From the NCBI GenBank assembly GCA_035289205.1, contig DATDXV010000026.1, positions 1 to 27,844 of the forward strand: a stretch of DNA of 27,844 nt. The letters run 5' to 3'. The position numbers and the translations under genes are program-made. The notes beneath the pieces are model-generated. The model saw only the letters and a list, made by a program, of their open reading frames with translations. It was not told the DNA's origin and made no database searches. Position 1 is the stretch's first letter. Each line of letters opens with the position of its first letter. Source of the DNA: DATDXV01 sp035289205 (GTDB lineage: Archaea > Aenigmatarchaeota > Aenigmatarchaeia > Aenigmatarchaeales > DATDXV01). Of this stretch, positions 13,827 through 19,846 are shown piece after piece.

Positions 13827-14009
13827 ATGCCTATAGACAATGATAAGATCGTAATAAAGACCGAGGGCGGAAGAACATATGTTACAGGACTGAAAGGCAT
13901 TGAATCTACTTATTATGAGAAACTTCTAGAAAAAAGATTCGCTCCAGAAGAGGCTGTTAGGGAAATAGAACGCCTTAGAGAAACAGCAAGAAAGCATAGG
14001 GGTTCATGA
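13827..14009 (+). CDS. 60-aa protein of unknown function
   Basis: Small basic protein with no recognised family. The first half reads as strands (DKIVIKTEGGRTYVTGLKG) and the second as an amphipathic, strongly charged helix (AVREIERLRETARKHRG). Translation is supported by a perfect GGTGAT Shine-Dalgarno site at 13816-13821, which overlaps the stop of the preceding gene, so the two are coupled. Its own stop overlaps the ATG of the following frameshifted gene as ATGA. Such tight overlaps indicate three genes working together, but their function cannot be told. Confidence 0.7.
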   Translation: MPIDNDKIVIKTEGGRTYVTGLKGIESTYYEKLLEKRFAPEEAVREIERLRETARKHRGS

Positions 14010-14238
14010 TTATGCAAGCATTTCTACAAGACCTATATTTCCAAAGAAACCGCGAGAAAAGCGCTGATTTTGACAAGGCATTGGAACTGGCAGACAGCTA
14101 GCAAGAGACAAGTATGAAGACAGCACAGAAGGATATGCTAGCGGCAGGAACACCAAACATCACACTATTCGCGTTGAGGTCGGGATAATAGAGCTTAGAG
14201 ACAAAGATACGGATAAAGTTGTTTACAAAGGGCAGTAG
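14006..14238 (+). pseudogene. small gene broken by one frameshift, third of the small-gene operon
   Basis: The frame starting at the ATG at 14006 (ATGA overlap with the 60-aa gene) runs MIMQAFLQDLYFQRNREK... to a TAG at 14099-14101, 31 residues. Another frame then continues as LARDKYEDSTEGYASGRNT and on to a TAG at 14236-14238. The second frame has no ATG, GTG or TTG start: it opens after a TGA at 14071-14073. Restoring one base near 14098 joins KALELADS to LARDKYED and gives one protein of about 77 aa ending in DKDTDKVVYKGQ. So a one-base deletion, natural or from sequencing, is the simplest reading. No obvious slippery site for programmed frameshifting is seen. Confidence 0.6.
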
Positions 14239-14241
14239 ACG

Positions 14242-14249
14242 TTTATAAG
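14242..14249 (+). promoter_or_regulatory. TATA box for the FKBP lipoprotein
   Basis: TTTATAAG is centred about 26 nt before the ATG at 14271, the spacing of a leaderless transcript. Confidence 0.6.
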
Positions 14250-14270
14250 TACTAAATTCTCTATAGAAGC

Positions 14271-14621
14271 ATGAAGCTTCTTTATCTAATACCTATATTG
14301 CTTGTCTCAGCATGCATCGGGGGAACCGCTATAGCGGCCGGGGACAAGATAACAGTTGAATACTCCCTGTTTGTTGAAGGCAGCCTGATTGACACATCCA
14401 TAGGCAAAGTACCGTTTACCTTCACAGTAGGCTCTGGACAGGTCATAGTCGGCTTTGACAACGCTGTCCTGGGCATGAAGGAGGGGGAGGAGAAGACCTT
14501 CAATGTCACCCCAGACGAAGGCTATGGCATATCCGGAAGCCACCCCCTAGCTGGGAAGACGCTCGTATTCAAGATCAAGATACTCAAGATCGAGCCAGCA
14601 GCCTTCCGAAGTGGCATATAA
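14271..14621 (+). CDS. FKBP-type peptidyl-prolyl isomerase, probable lipoprotein
   Basis: Catalyses cis-trans isomerisation of proline bonds, here probably outside the cytoplasmic membrane. Residues 1-14 form a hydrophobic signal ending in the lipobox-like VSAC (cysteine 15). The FKBP domain starts near residue 24 with GDKITVEYSLFVEG. It continues through PFTFTVGSGQVIVGFDNAVLG and MKEGEEKTFNV and closes with HPLAGKTLVFKIKILKI. Unlike SlyD-type archaeal FKBPs there is no room for the inserted flap domain after GYG, so the chaperone function of that insert is missing. At 116 aa it is a minimal version. It may help fold the many exported Cys-rich and beta-sandwich proteins encoded in the window. 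Confidence 0.87.
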   Translation: MKLLYLIPILLVSACIGGTAIAAGDKITVEYSLFVEGSLIDTSIGKVPFTFTVGSGQVIVGFDNAVLGMKEGEEKTFNVTPDEGYGISGSHPLAGKTLVFKIKILKIEPAAFRSGI

Positions 14622-14687
14622 TATAGGCATTTTAGAGAGAATCTTTTTATACTCCGCATGCGGTTAGAGTATTAGGGGCTGATTTCT

Positions 14688-14966
14688 ATGAATAAAACCG
14701 CTATGGTTCGCAAGGTCAAAAGGATGTTCCCACACGTAGAGATAGCCCTATCTGAGAAGGCAAAAGAAGGCTATTTTGACACCCCAAACAAGATCACGAT
14801 CAATCCTAGCCTAAAAACCGCCAAATTCAGCGAGGTTCTGTCGCATGAGCTTTTGCATTACATAGGCTTGGACCATGGGCATAGGACCAGAAGGCTGGGT
14901 TACAGGAGCTATGGAAGGAAGCAGGACAGGCTTTCCCAGAAATTCGCCAAGATTCTCTTCAACTAA
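14688..14966 (+). CDS. 92-aa HExxHxxGxxH metalloprotease-like protein
   Basis: Very small basic protein with a full zinc-site signature, HELLHYIGLDH at 53-63 (ligands H53, H57 and H63, catalytic E54, turn glycine G60). This signature is that of metzincins and a few gluzincin-like families, which are normally far larger. The N-terminal 50 residues supply one strand-helix unit (ITINPSLKTAKFSEVLS just before the site). The C-terminal 30 residues are rich in arginine and lysine. There is no signal peptide or membrane helix. A TTTTTATAC box at 14644-14652 predicts a leader of about 13 nt with a GGGGCTGAT stretch before the ATG. Proteolytic activity is inferred only from the motif; substrate unknown. 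Confidence 0.75.
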   Translation: MNKTAMVRKVKRMFPHVEIALSEKAKEGYFDTPNKITINPSLKTAKFSEVLSHELLHYIGLDHGHRTRRLGYRSYGRKQDRLSQKFAKILFN

Positions 14967-14970
14967 AGGC

Positions 14971-14977
14971 TTTAAAA
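14971..14977 (+). promoter_or_regulatory. TATA box for the lipid operon
   Basis: TTTAAAA is centred 26 nt before the ATG at 15000. The four genes that follow are spaced by one base or overlap, so this is the likely promoter of the whole lipid operon. Confidence 0.6.
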
Positions 14978-14999
14978 TCACCTAGACAGATGTATTTGC

Positions 15000-15497
15000 A
15001 TGGAAAAGAGATATCTGAGCCTTGCAAACAGCCTTTCATTGAGCGGGGCGAGCTTTGGTCTTCTGGCAATAATAGAACTGTACTTTTCAAACCTGCTAGC
15101 AGCCTCCTTACTGATTCTCCTGGCTGTTTTGCTGGACTTCCTGGATGGGAAGGTTGCCAGAAAAACTGGGACAGCAGGGGATTTCGGGAAGAACATTGAT
15201 TCGCTTTCAGACATAGTAAGCTTCGGGGTTGCACCTGCCCTGATGGCATGGCAACTAACAGCCAATGACCTGCTGGGTTTGGTGGGAGCGCTTCTAATCC
15301 TGTCAGCCGGGATATTCAGGCTTGCAAGATACAATACCCTGAAAATAAAGGACTATCTTGGGATGCCAATCCCATTCAATGCTCTGATCTTTGTGGCAGC
15401 CTATCTTTCGGGCTTGGAGGGGTTCGCTGTTTTCTTGCTTGCAATAATGTCTGCGCTGCTGATGGCAAGCACCTTTAAGATAAAGAAGAGGTTTTGA
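15000..15497 (+). CDS. CDP-alcohol phosphotransferase, probable archaetidylserine synthase
   Basis: Integral membrane enzyme of 165 aa that transfers an archaetidyl group from CDP-archaeol to an alcohol. The family signature is complete: D46, D49-G50, A53-R54, G63, D67 and D71. DSLSDIVSFGVAPA directly after it is characteristic of the serine-type branch (PssA-like), so L-serine is the best guess for the acceptor and archaetidylserine for the product. Inositol- or glycerol-phosphate enzymes are the alternatives. Several hydrophobic helices follow. The start is supported by a TATA box 26 nt upstream. The CarS gene starts one base after its stop, which places donor synthesis and use in a single operon. 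Confidence 0.88.
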   Translation: MEKRYLSLANSLSLSGASFGLLAIIELYFSNLLAASLLILLAVLLDFLDGKVARKTGTAGDFGKNIDSLSDIVSFGVAPALMAWQLTANDLLGLVGALLILSAGIFRLARYNTLKIKDYLGMPIPFNALIFVAAYLSGLEGFAVFLLAIMSALLMASTFKIKKRF

Positions 15498-15498
15498 G

Positions 15499-16038
15499 AT
15501 GGACGGGATCCTAGCCGAAATAATAAAAGCCATCTGGATCCTGATACCAGCCTATGCTGCAAACGCTTTCCCCACACTGGCAGGCGGGAAGCATCCCATA
15601 GACGGGGGAAGGAAGTTCATGGACGGGAACAGGATCTTCGGGGACGGGAAAACCGTAGAGGGATTTTCCATAGGAATCTTGGCAGGCATTTTCTACGGCT
15701 CGATACAGTGGTATTTTTACCCGATTGTCCAGAACTACCTGCAGCTGTATGCTGTAGAGATTCCGCAGATGAGCCTGAGTCTTGCCTTTCTGATCTCCTT
15801 GGGGGCAATGATGGGGGATCTTGCGGGAAGCTTTGTGAAAAGAAGATTCGGAATGAAGAGAGGCGAAAAGTGGATGATTGACAAGATAAACTTTATAGCA
15901 GGCGCAATACTCTTCTCATCCCTTATGGTGGATTACACCCTCATAACGCTGATATTTATGTTCGCCATAACAATTCTTGCTCATAGGTTTGCAAACATAG
16001 TAAGTTATACATTAAAACTGAAGAGGGTGCCATGGTAA
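15499..16038 (+). CDS. carS: CDP-archaeol synthase
   Basis: Membrane enzyme that activates unsaturated archaetidic acid with CTP to CDP-archaeol, the common precursor of polar archaeal lipids. The 179-aa protein carries the family's cytoplasmic motif block at about 33-55, PIDGGRKFMDG followed by RIFGDGKTVEGF, and a second conserved stretch GAMMGDLAGSFVKRRFGMKRG. Four to five transmembrane helices are visible. It is translated one base after the CDP-alcohol phosphotransferase and overlaps the PAP2-like gene by 7 nt. Presence of this gene indicates that the organism can make at least part of its own membrane lipids. Confidence 0.94.
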   Translation: MDGILAEIIKAIWILIPAYAANAFPTLAGGKHPIDGGRKFMDGNRIFGDGKTVEGFSIGILAGIFYGSIQWYFYPIVQNYLQLYAVEIPQMSLSLAFLISLGAMMGDLAGSFVKRRFGMKRGEKWMIDKINFIAGAILFSSLMVDYTLITLIFMFAITILAHRFANIVSYTLKLKRVPW

Positions 16039-16589
16039 GAATAAAGGATCCAGTTCCGAGGCTTGTATCAGCCGTATTTTCACCCTTCGCTGTCACCAGC
16101 TATATTGCCATCTTTCTGACGCTCTTCCAGGGGTTGAGCTTGGCAGACATGATGATCTACATCTCCATGATGAGCGTGATACCTGGCATATCAATCGTGT
16201 ATGGATGGCTTCTTGGATACGTGAAGTATGTTGATGTTGCCGACAGGATCAAGAGGAGGGTTTTCTATGTGACAACAATGATACCGCAGGCCATTTTCAT
16301 AGCCATTGACCCCCCGGGCATCCTGCATTCGCTGGCTGTTTCATTCTTCACAATGACATTGCTCTGCTTTATCATAAACCTGAAATGGAAGATAAGCTAC
16401 CATCTATCAGGCTTCACCTGCGCGACAGTGCTGCTTATTTTGTATGTGAATCCGGGATTTGTCGCATTGTACCCAATAGCTCTGCTGATTGCATATAGCA
16501 GGCTCAAGATGAGGATGCATAACAAGGCGCAAATAACTGCTGGAGCCATACTCGGCAGCTTGGTGCCGTTGGTGATAGCTTGGCTTTAG
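16032..16589 (+). CDS. PAP2-like membrane protein with altered active-site motif
   Basis: Membrane protein of 185 aa with about six hydrophobic helices. The arrangement resembles phosphatidic acid phosphatase type 2: a basic loop near residues 75-80, HLSG at about 125-128 in place of PSGH, and SRLKMRMHNKAQ near residues 159-170 in place of SRxxxxxHxxxD. The final D is Q. A phosphatase acting on lipid phosphates or polyprenyl phosphates fits the lipid operon, but the weak motifs leave room for a non-catalytic relative. Its start overlaps carS (ATGGTAA) and its end overlaps the DedA-like gene. The serine-histidine core suggests that it evolved from an enzyme. Confidence 0.65.
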   Translation: MVRIKDPVPRLVSAVFSPFAVTSYIAIFLTLFQGLSLADMMIYISMMSVIPGISIVYGWLLGYVKYVDVADRIKRRVFYVTTMIPQAIFIAIDPPGILHSLAVSFFTMTLLCFIINLKWKISYHLSGFTCATVLLILYVNPGFVALYPIALLIAYSRLKMRMHNKAQITAGAILGSLVPLVIAWL

Positions 16590-17020
16590 GCGAGATTGTT
16601 TCCGACCTTGGTTTGTTGGGACTATTCATAATAACCGCCCTGTCCGCCTCTATTTTTCCATTTCCCTCGGAGCCCCAGATTCTTGCCGCAGCGATATTTC
16701 TTAATCCAGGCATGGTCTTTATTGTTGCTGTTGCGGGAGGGGTCCTGGGATCTGCAATAAATTATTTCATAGGGCTGAAAGGTGTGCATGGGTTCCTTGT
16801 GAAGAGGGATGCAAAGGCTGAGAAGAAAGCGCAGAAAGTTTTCGGGAGATGGGGACCTCTTGTTTTACTGGTAGCGCCTTGGATACCTTTCATAGGGGAC
16901 CCAATGACAATAGTAGCAGGAGCTCTAAGGATGGAGCTGAAAAAATTCTTTTTGCTGGTAATTTTAAGCAGGATAATCAAAACAGCTGTTCTTGTTTTTC
17001 TGGCAAGATCTCTGATTTAG
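16580..17020 (+). CDS. DedA/VTT-domain membrane protein
   Basis: Protein of 146 aa of the VTT (SNARE-associated, DedA/YqaA-like) family, whose members have been linked to lipid scrambling or transport across membranes. Typical landmarks are SASIFPFPSEPQILAAA near the start, the glycine-rich re-entrant region AGGVLGSAINYFIG, and PWIPFIGDPMTIVAGALRM in the second half. The start is TTG at 16580, chosen because GGTGAT lies just before it (16571-16576); it overlaps the PAP2-like gene by 10 nt. As last gene of the lipid operon it could move newly made archaetidyl lipids between leaflets (inference). It shares a TTAG stop overlap with the convergent gene. Confidence 0.83.
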   Translation: MALGEIVSDLGLLGLFIITALSASIFPFPSEPQILAAAIFLNPGMVFIVAVAGGVLGSAINYFIGLKGVHGFLVKRDAKAEKKAQKVFGRWGPLVLLVAPWIPFIGDPMTIVAGALRMELKKFFLLVILSRIIKTAVLVFLARSLI

Positions 17021-18054
17021 GACCCTACAAACCACCAAGGTCTCTGCACTTCTTCTTTGATCACATTGCCGCTTGCAGCATCCACCTGAACTGTTGCATC
17101 CAATTCAACAGGGATTATCCATAAGAATCTTGCATCTTTAGTTCCATCTATTTCATATTGCAGTATTCCCTCAACCTTCTTCAACTCCATCTCTTCTATC
17201 TTTATATTCTTTACAGCCTCAGCAACCTCGTTCGGCAGTCTTATGGGAATCTCTGCAACCTTTATTTCAGTCTGAGTTATGGTAATCTTTTCCCTTGTTT
17301 TGAATGCAACTTCCTCAGCCACTACCTGAATTTCGTTCTTGGTTAGGAGATTTTCCTTTATAACAATACCTTGCGGAACAGCTTGCGTAGGAACTGATAT
17401 TGAAACCTCATTGCCTGATACCTTTATAGAATCCTGGCTTATGGATACGTTCTCCAACTCAAAGTTCTCCTCTGTAAGAAGACCGTCTTTGCATTTGCCT
17501 GGCTTGAGAACTGACCAATAGTGCCATACCATTCTATCTTCCTGCTTCTGCGTCTCTTCATTGAAATAATAAACTTGACCGCAGAAATAGTCTAAAACGC
17601 CGTAAGAGCCGCCGCCGCTCGAAAAGCCGCAATAGTCGTCAAGCTTTTCTCCTGTTCCATCGTCGTAAGAAAGCTGAATATATCCCTTCTCCTTGAAGTT
17701 ACCCTCCCCATCGCTATCTATGCAGTTTGTGATGTCTCTGAACATCTTTCCTGTAGCAGGATTTCGTAGGCATACGCCATCCTGACATCCATAAGAGCAC
17801 TTGTTAGAAGTCTGAACTATCAAATCCTTTATGCTGCCCCATGTTCCGCAATAAAACTCGTTATTCCAGTCTCCACCGCACATATCCGTAACAGTAACTA
17901 TCTGACCAGTTGTTTGGTCTTGAACTCCTGTTGTCGTTCCCTTGACAGCATAGTTTATGCCATTATCAGAATCTGTGCATGCCGCAGCAAATGCAGCTGC
18001 AGAGAAAAGGATAGCGAAAAAGGCTGATAGGAACACAATTCCATGCATCTTCAT
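17017..18054 (-). CDS. exported cysteine-rich protein with CxDSDG modules
   Basis: From the ATG at 18054 the protein is 345 aa, and the signal peptide runs to about residue 24 (MHGIVFLSAFFAILFSAAAF, then AAAC). An upstream ATG at 18069 is in frame, but only the lower one lies at the right distance from the shared TATA region. The first 190 residues contain many cysteines and two modules beginning CTDSDNGINYAVKG and CIDSDGEGNFKEKG, a type of repeat common in surface proteins of DPANN archaea (family impression). The rest is beta-rich without cysteine and ends VDAASGNVIKEEVQRPWWFV. No membrane anchor at the C-terminus is seen. Function unknown; probably cell surface. Confidence 0.75.
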   Translation of the reverse strand: MKMHGIVFLSAFFAILFSAAAFAAACTDSDNGINYAVKGTTTGVQDQTTGQIVTVTDMCGGDWNNEFYCGTWGSIKDLIVQTSNKCSYGCQDGVCLRNPATGKMFRDITNCIDSDGEGNFKEKGYIQLSYDDGTGEKLDDYCGFSSGGGSYGVLDYFCGQVYYFNEETQKQEDRMVWHYWSVLKPGKCKDGLLTEENFELENVSISQDSIKVSGNEVSISVPTQAVPQGIVIKENLLTKNEIQVVAEEVAFKTREKITITQTEIKVAEIPIRLPNEVAEAVKNIKIEEMELKKVEGILQYEIDGTKDARFLWIIPVELDATVQVDAASGNVIKEEVQRPWWFVGS

Positions 18055-18073
18055 GGAAGATAATATCATTTCC

Positions 18074-18090
18074 TTTTATATATATATAAT
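18074..18090. promoter_or_regulatory. bidirectional TATA region for pth and the Cys-rich protein
   Basis: TTTTATATATATATAAT lies midway between the minus-strand start at 18054 and the plus-strand start at 18105. Its centre of TATA similarity (about 18078) is 24 nt from one and 26-27 nt from the other. A single TBP-binding element could therefore serve two leaderless genes in opposite directions. Confidence 0.55.
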
Positions 18091-18104
18091 CTGATATCTC
18101 TCTC

Positions 18105-18443
18105 ATGAAGCAGGCTATTGTGGTCAGAAAGGACTTGAAGATGGGCGCGGGAAAGATCGGGGCCCAATGCGCCCATGCCTCTGTTTCCGCGATGCTGGAA
18201 GTTCATGAGGAAGCCAGAAAGGAATGGATCGAGTCTGGCATGAAGAAGATTGTTCTGAAGGTCGCTAGCGAGAAGGAATTGACAGATCTTCATAAGAAGG
18301 CGAAGGCTGAGAAGCTTGCTGCAGTCCTGATTAAAGATGCCGGGCTAACCCAATTGAAGAAGCCCACCCTTACCGCCTTAGGCATAGGTCCCGCCGATGA
18401 CAGGAAGATTGACAAGGTAACGGGAAAATTAAAATTATTGTGA
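18105..18443 (+). CDS. pth: peptidyl-tRNA hydrolase, type 2
   Basis: Releases tRNA from peptidyl-tRNA that has dropped off the ribosome. The 112-aa protein matches archaeal and eukaryotic Pth2 from end to end. It opens with KQAIVVRKDLKMGAGKIGAQCAHASV and has a central LHKKAKAEKLAAVLIKDAG. It closes with the phosphate-site region TLTALGIGPADDRKIDKVTGKLKLL. The start is 26 nt from the shared TATA region. DUF63 follows after 4 nt, so the two are an operon. Confidence 0.95.
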   Translation: MKQAIVVRKDLKMGAGKIGAQCAHASVSAMLEVHEEARKEWIESGMKKIVLKVASEKELTDLHKKAKAEKLAAVLIKDAGLTQLKKPTLTALGIGPADDRKIDKVTGKLKLL

Positions 18444-18447
18444 AATT

Positions 18448-19218
18448 ATGGGATTCATAGAAGAGAAGTTCATAGCGCCGCTTTGCAGCTATTATACGCT
18501 AGAGGCAACAATAACATATGGCCTGATCCTTGTAGCTGCGGTCTATGGAGTTTACAAGCTTCTAATCAGGCTTAATGTGAGATTCGATAGAAGGCTTGTG
18601 ATCGGTCTTCTGCCGTTCATAATTTATGGAGGATGGACACGCGCTTTGAGAGATCATCAGCTTTACCAGGGCTGGTGGTGGTGCTCCCCCCCGATATACT
18701 TCATGATATTCGCAGCAGCGCTTGGCTCCCTGCTCTTAGGCTTGTTCCTGCAGAAGAGATTCGGGATCGAATATGAAAAATTCATGGGAGGAATAGGAGT
18801 ATTGCTCCTTCTATACAATGCATCGCTGACATCCATAGGCAATTCTCCTGCTTTCATTCTGATAGCCCTGATAGCTGGGATGTGGGCAGGTCTTCTTTTG
18901 TTGGTCCATAGATTGAAGCCAAAGCTTGTCAGCTTAGAGAACGCCCTGATAACCGCTGCTCATATGCTTGACGCAAGCGCAAGCTATGTTGCGATAACGT
19001 TCTTCGGATACTATGAACAGCATGTCTTAGGAAGCTTCTTGATAGCCGGATGGGGGACATGGACTTTGTTCCTGATGAAGCTTGTAGTTGTCCTGCCTGT
19101 TCTCTACCTCATAGACAAAGAAACGCAGGATGAGAGGATGAAGAATCTCCTGAAGATAGTCATCCTTATTCTCGGACTGGCGTTGGGAATCAGGGACTGG
19201 CTGACTGTAAGCCTTTAG
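18448..19218 (+). CDS. DUF63 family archaeal membrane protein
   Basis: Multi-pass membrane protein of 256 aa of the archaeal DUF63 family, whose function is unknown. Recognisable conserved parts are FIIYGGWTRALRDH near residue 56 and AAHMLDASASYVAITFFGYYEQHVLG near residue 171. In the family the latter lies in a membrane region rich in polar residues and is probably functional. About seven hydrophobic helices can be drawn. The gene starts 4 nt after pth and is probably co-transcribed. It ends against the BFN-domain gene with a shared TTAG stop overlap. Confidence 0.85.
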   Translation: MGFIEEKFIAPLCSYYTLEATITYGLILVAAVYGVYKLLIRLNVRFDRRLVIGLLPFIIYGGWTRALRDHQLYQGWWWCSPPIYFMIFAAALGSLLLGLFLQKRFGIEYEKFMGGIGVLLLLYNASLTSIGNSPAFILIALIAGMWAGLLLLVHRLKPKLVSLENALITAAHMLDASASYVAITFFGYYEQHVLGSFLIAGWGTWTLFLMKLVVVLPVLYLIDKETQDERMKNLLKIVILILGLALGIRDWLTVSL

Positions 19219-19697
19219 CAGATGTTCTCTCCTTCTTCCTCGAGAAGCGTCTTGTTTACCATTACGTCCGCCTCTGCTCTCAGCGCAAGCGCTATTCCGT
19301 CGGAAGGCAGGATGTCCAGCTTCAGGTTTTTCAGCCCGTCAGTCAAGTATAGATCGGAATAATAGAATGTCTCATCTTTCCTGTTAAGCAGGAGCTTCTC
19401 TACAGTTATGTTGTATGTCTTCATCATGGATAATGTTGAGTCATAGATAGTAGGTCTATCTTCAATTGTTCCATCAATACCCAGCTGTATAGCCTTTGCC
19501 CTTTCTGGCGTTGTAGTGGCAATTATGGCTGTGCAGCCGTTGCCTATTACAACATTGCTATCAACTATCTGGATCTTGTCTGCCTTGACATATTCCATCG
19601 GGTTGTAATCAAATGCATTTGATAGTGCAACAGCTCCTATTGCGGCAATAACAATCAGGAGAAGGAACAGTTCGTTTGGATATTTTTTCTTTCGCAT
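19215..19697 (-). CDS. membrane-anchored BFN (bifunctional nuclease, DUF151) domain protein
   Basis: Protein of 160 aa. An N-terminal membrane helix spans about residues 9-28 after KKK, followed by a domain of the BFN/DUF151 type. The signature is LDILPSDGIALALRAEADVMVNKTLLEE near the end, with TIEDRPTIYDSTLSMM in the middle. Members in bacteria and plants have been described as nucleases with RNase and DNase activity. The archaeal membrane-anchored form is uncharacterised, so only the domain assignment is firm. The domain would probably face outside, given the N-terminal lysines. A TTTTAAGT box about 27 nt upstream supports a leaderless start. Confidence 0.8.
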   Translation of the reverse strand: MRKKKYPNELFLLLIVIAAIGAVALSNAFDYNPMEYVKADKIQIVDSNVVIGNGCTAIIATTTPERAKAIQLGIDGTIEDRPTIYDSTLSMMKTYNITVEKLLLNRKDETFYYSDLYLTDGLKNLKLDILPSDGIALALRAEADVMVNKTLLEEEGENIC

Positions 19698-19731
19698 GAC
19701 TACTCTTCATCGCAATAGTACTTAAAAGTAA

Positions 19732-19810
19732 TGGCGCGCCTGAGGGGATTTGAACCCCCGACCTCTTGCTTAGGAGGCAAGCGCTCTAATCCAACCTGAG
19801 CTACAGGCGC
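19732..19810 (-). tRNA. tRNA-Arg (anticodon CCT), CCA encoded
   Basis: On the minus strand the acceptor stem pairs GCGCCTG with CAGGCGC, followed by discriminator G and an encoded CCA (19732-19734). The D arm is GCTC/GAGC. The anticodon arm is CTTGC/GCAAG with loop CTCCTAA, giving anticodon CCT and the normal U33. The T arm is GGGGG/CCCCT with loop TTCAAAT. No intron is present. The tRNA follows PINA on the same strand and has its own TATA box. Confidence 0.95.
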
Positions 19811-19835
19811 ACAAGAATTAGTTGTAATTCCAAGT

Positions 19836-19843
19836 CTTATAAA
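19836..19843 (-). promoter_or_regulatory. TATA box for tRNA-Arg(CCT)
   Basis: TTTATAAG on the minus strand is centred about 30 nt before the tRNA 5' end at 19810 and lies just after the PINA stop codon, so the tRNA has its own promoter and a very short 5' precursor. Confidence 0.55.
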
Positions 19844-19846
19844 TGT

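Noticed and set aside
14074..14101. Programmed frameshift in the third small gene
   Set aside because: No slippery heptamer, downstream fold or pseudoknot was seen; a one-base deletion explains the two frames more simply.
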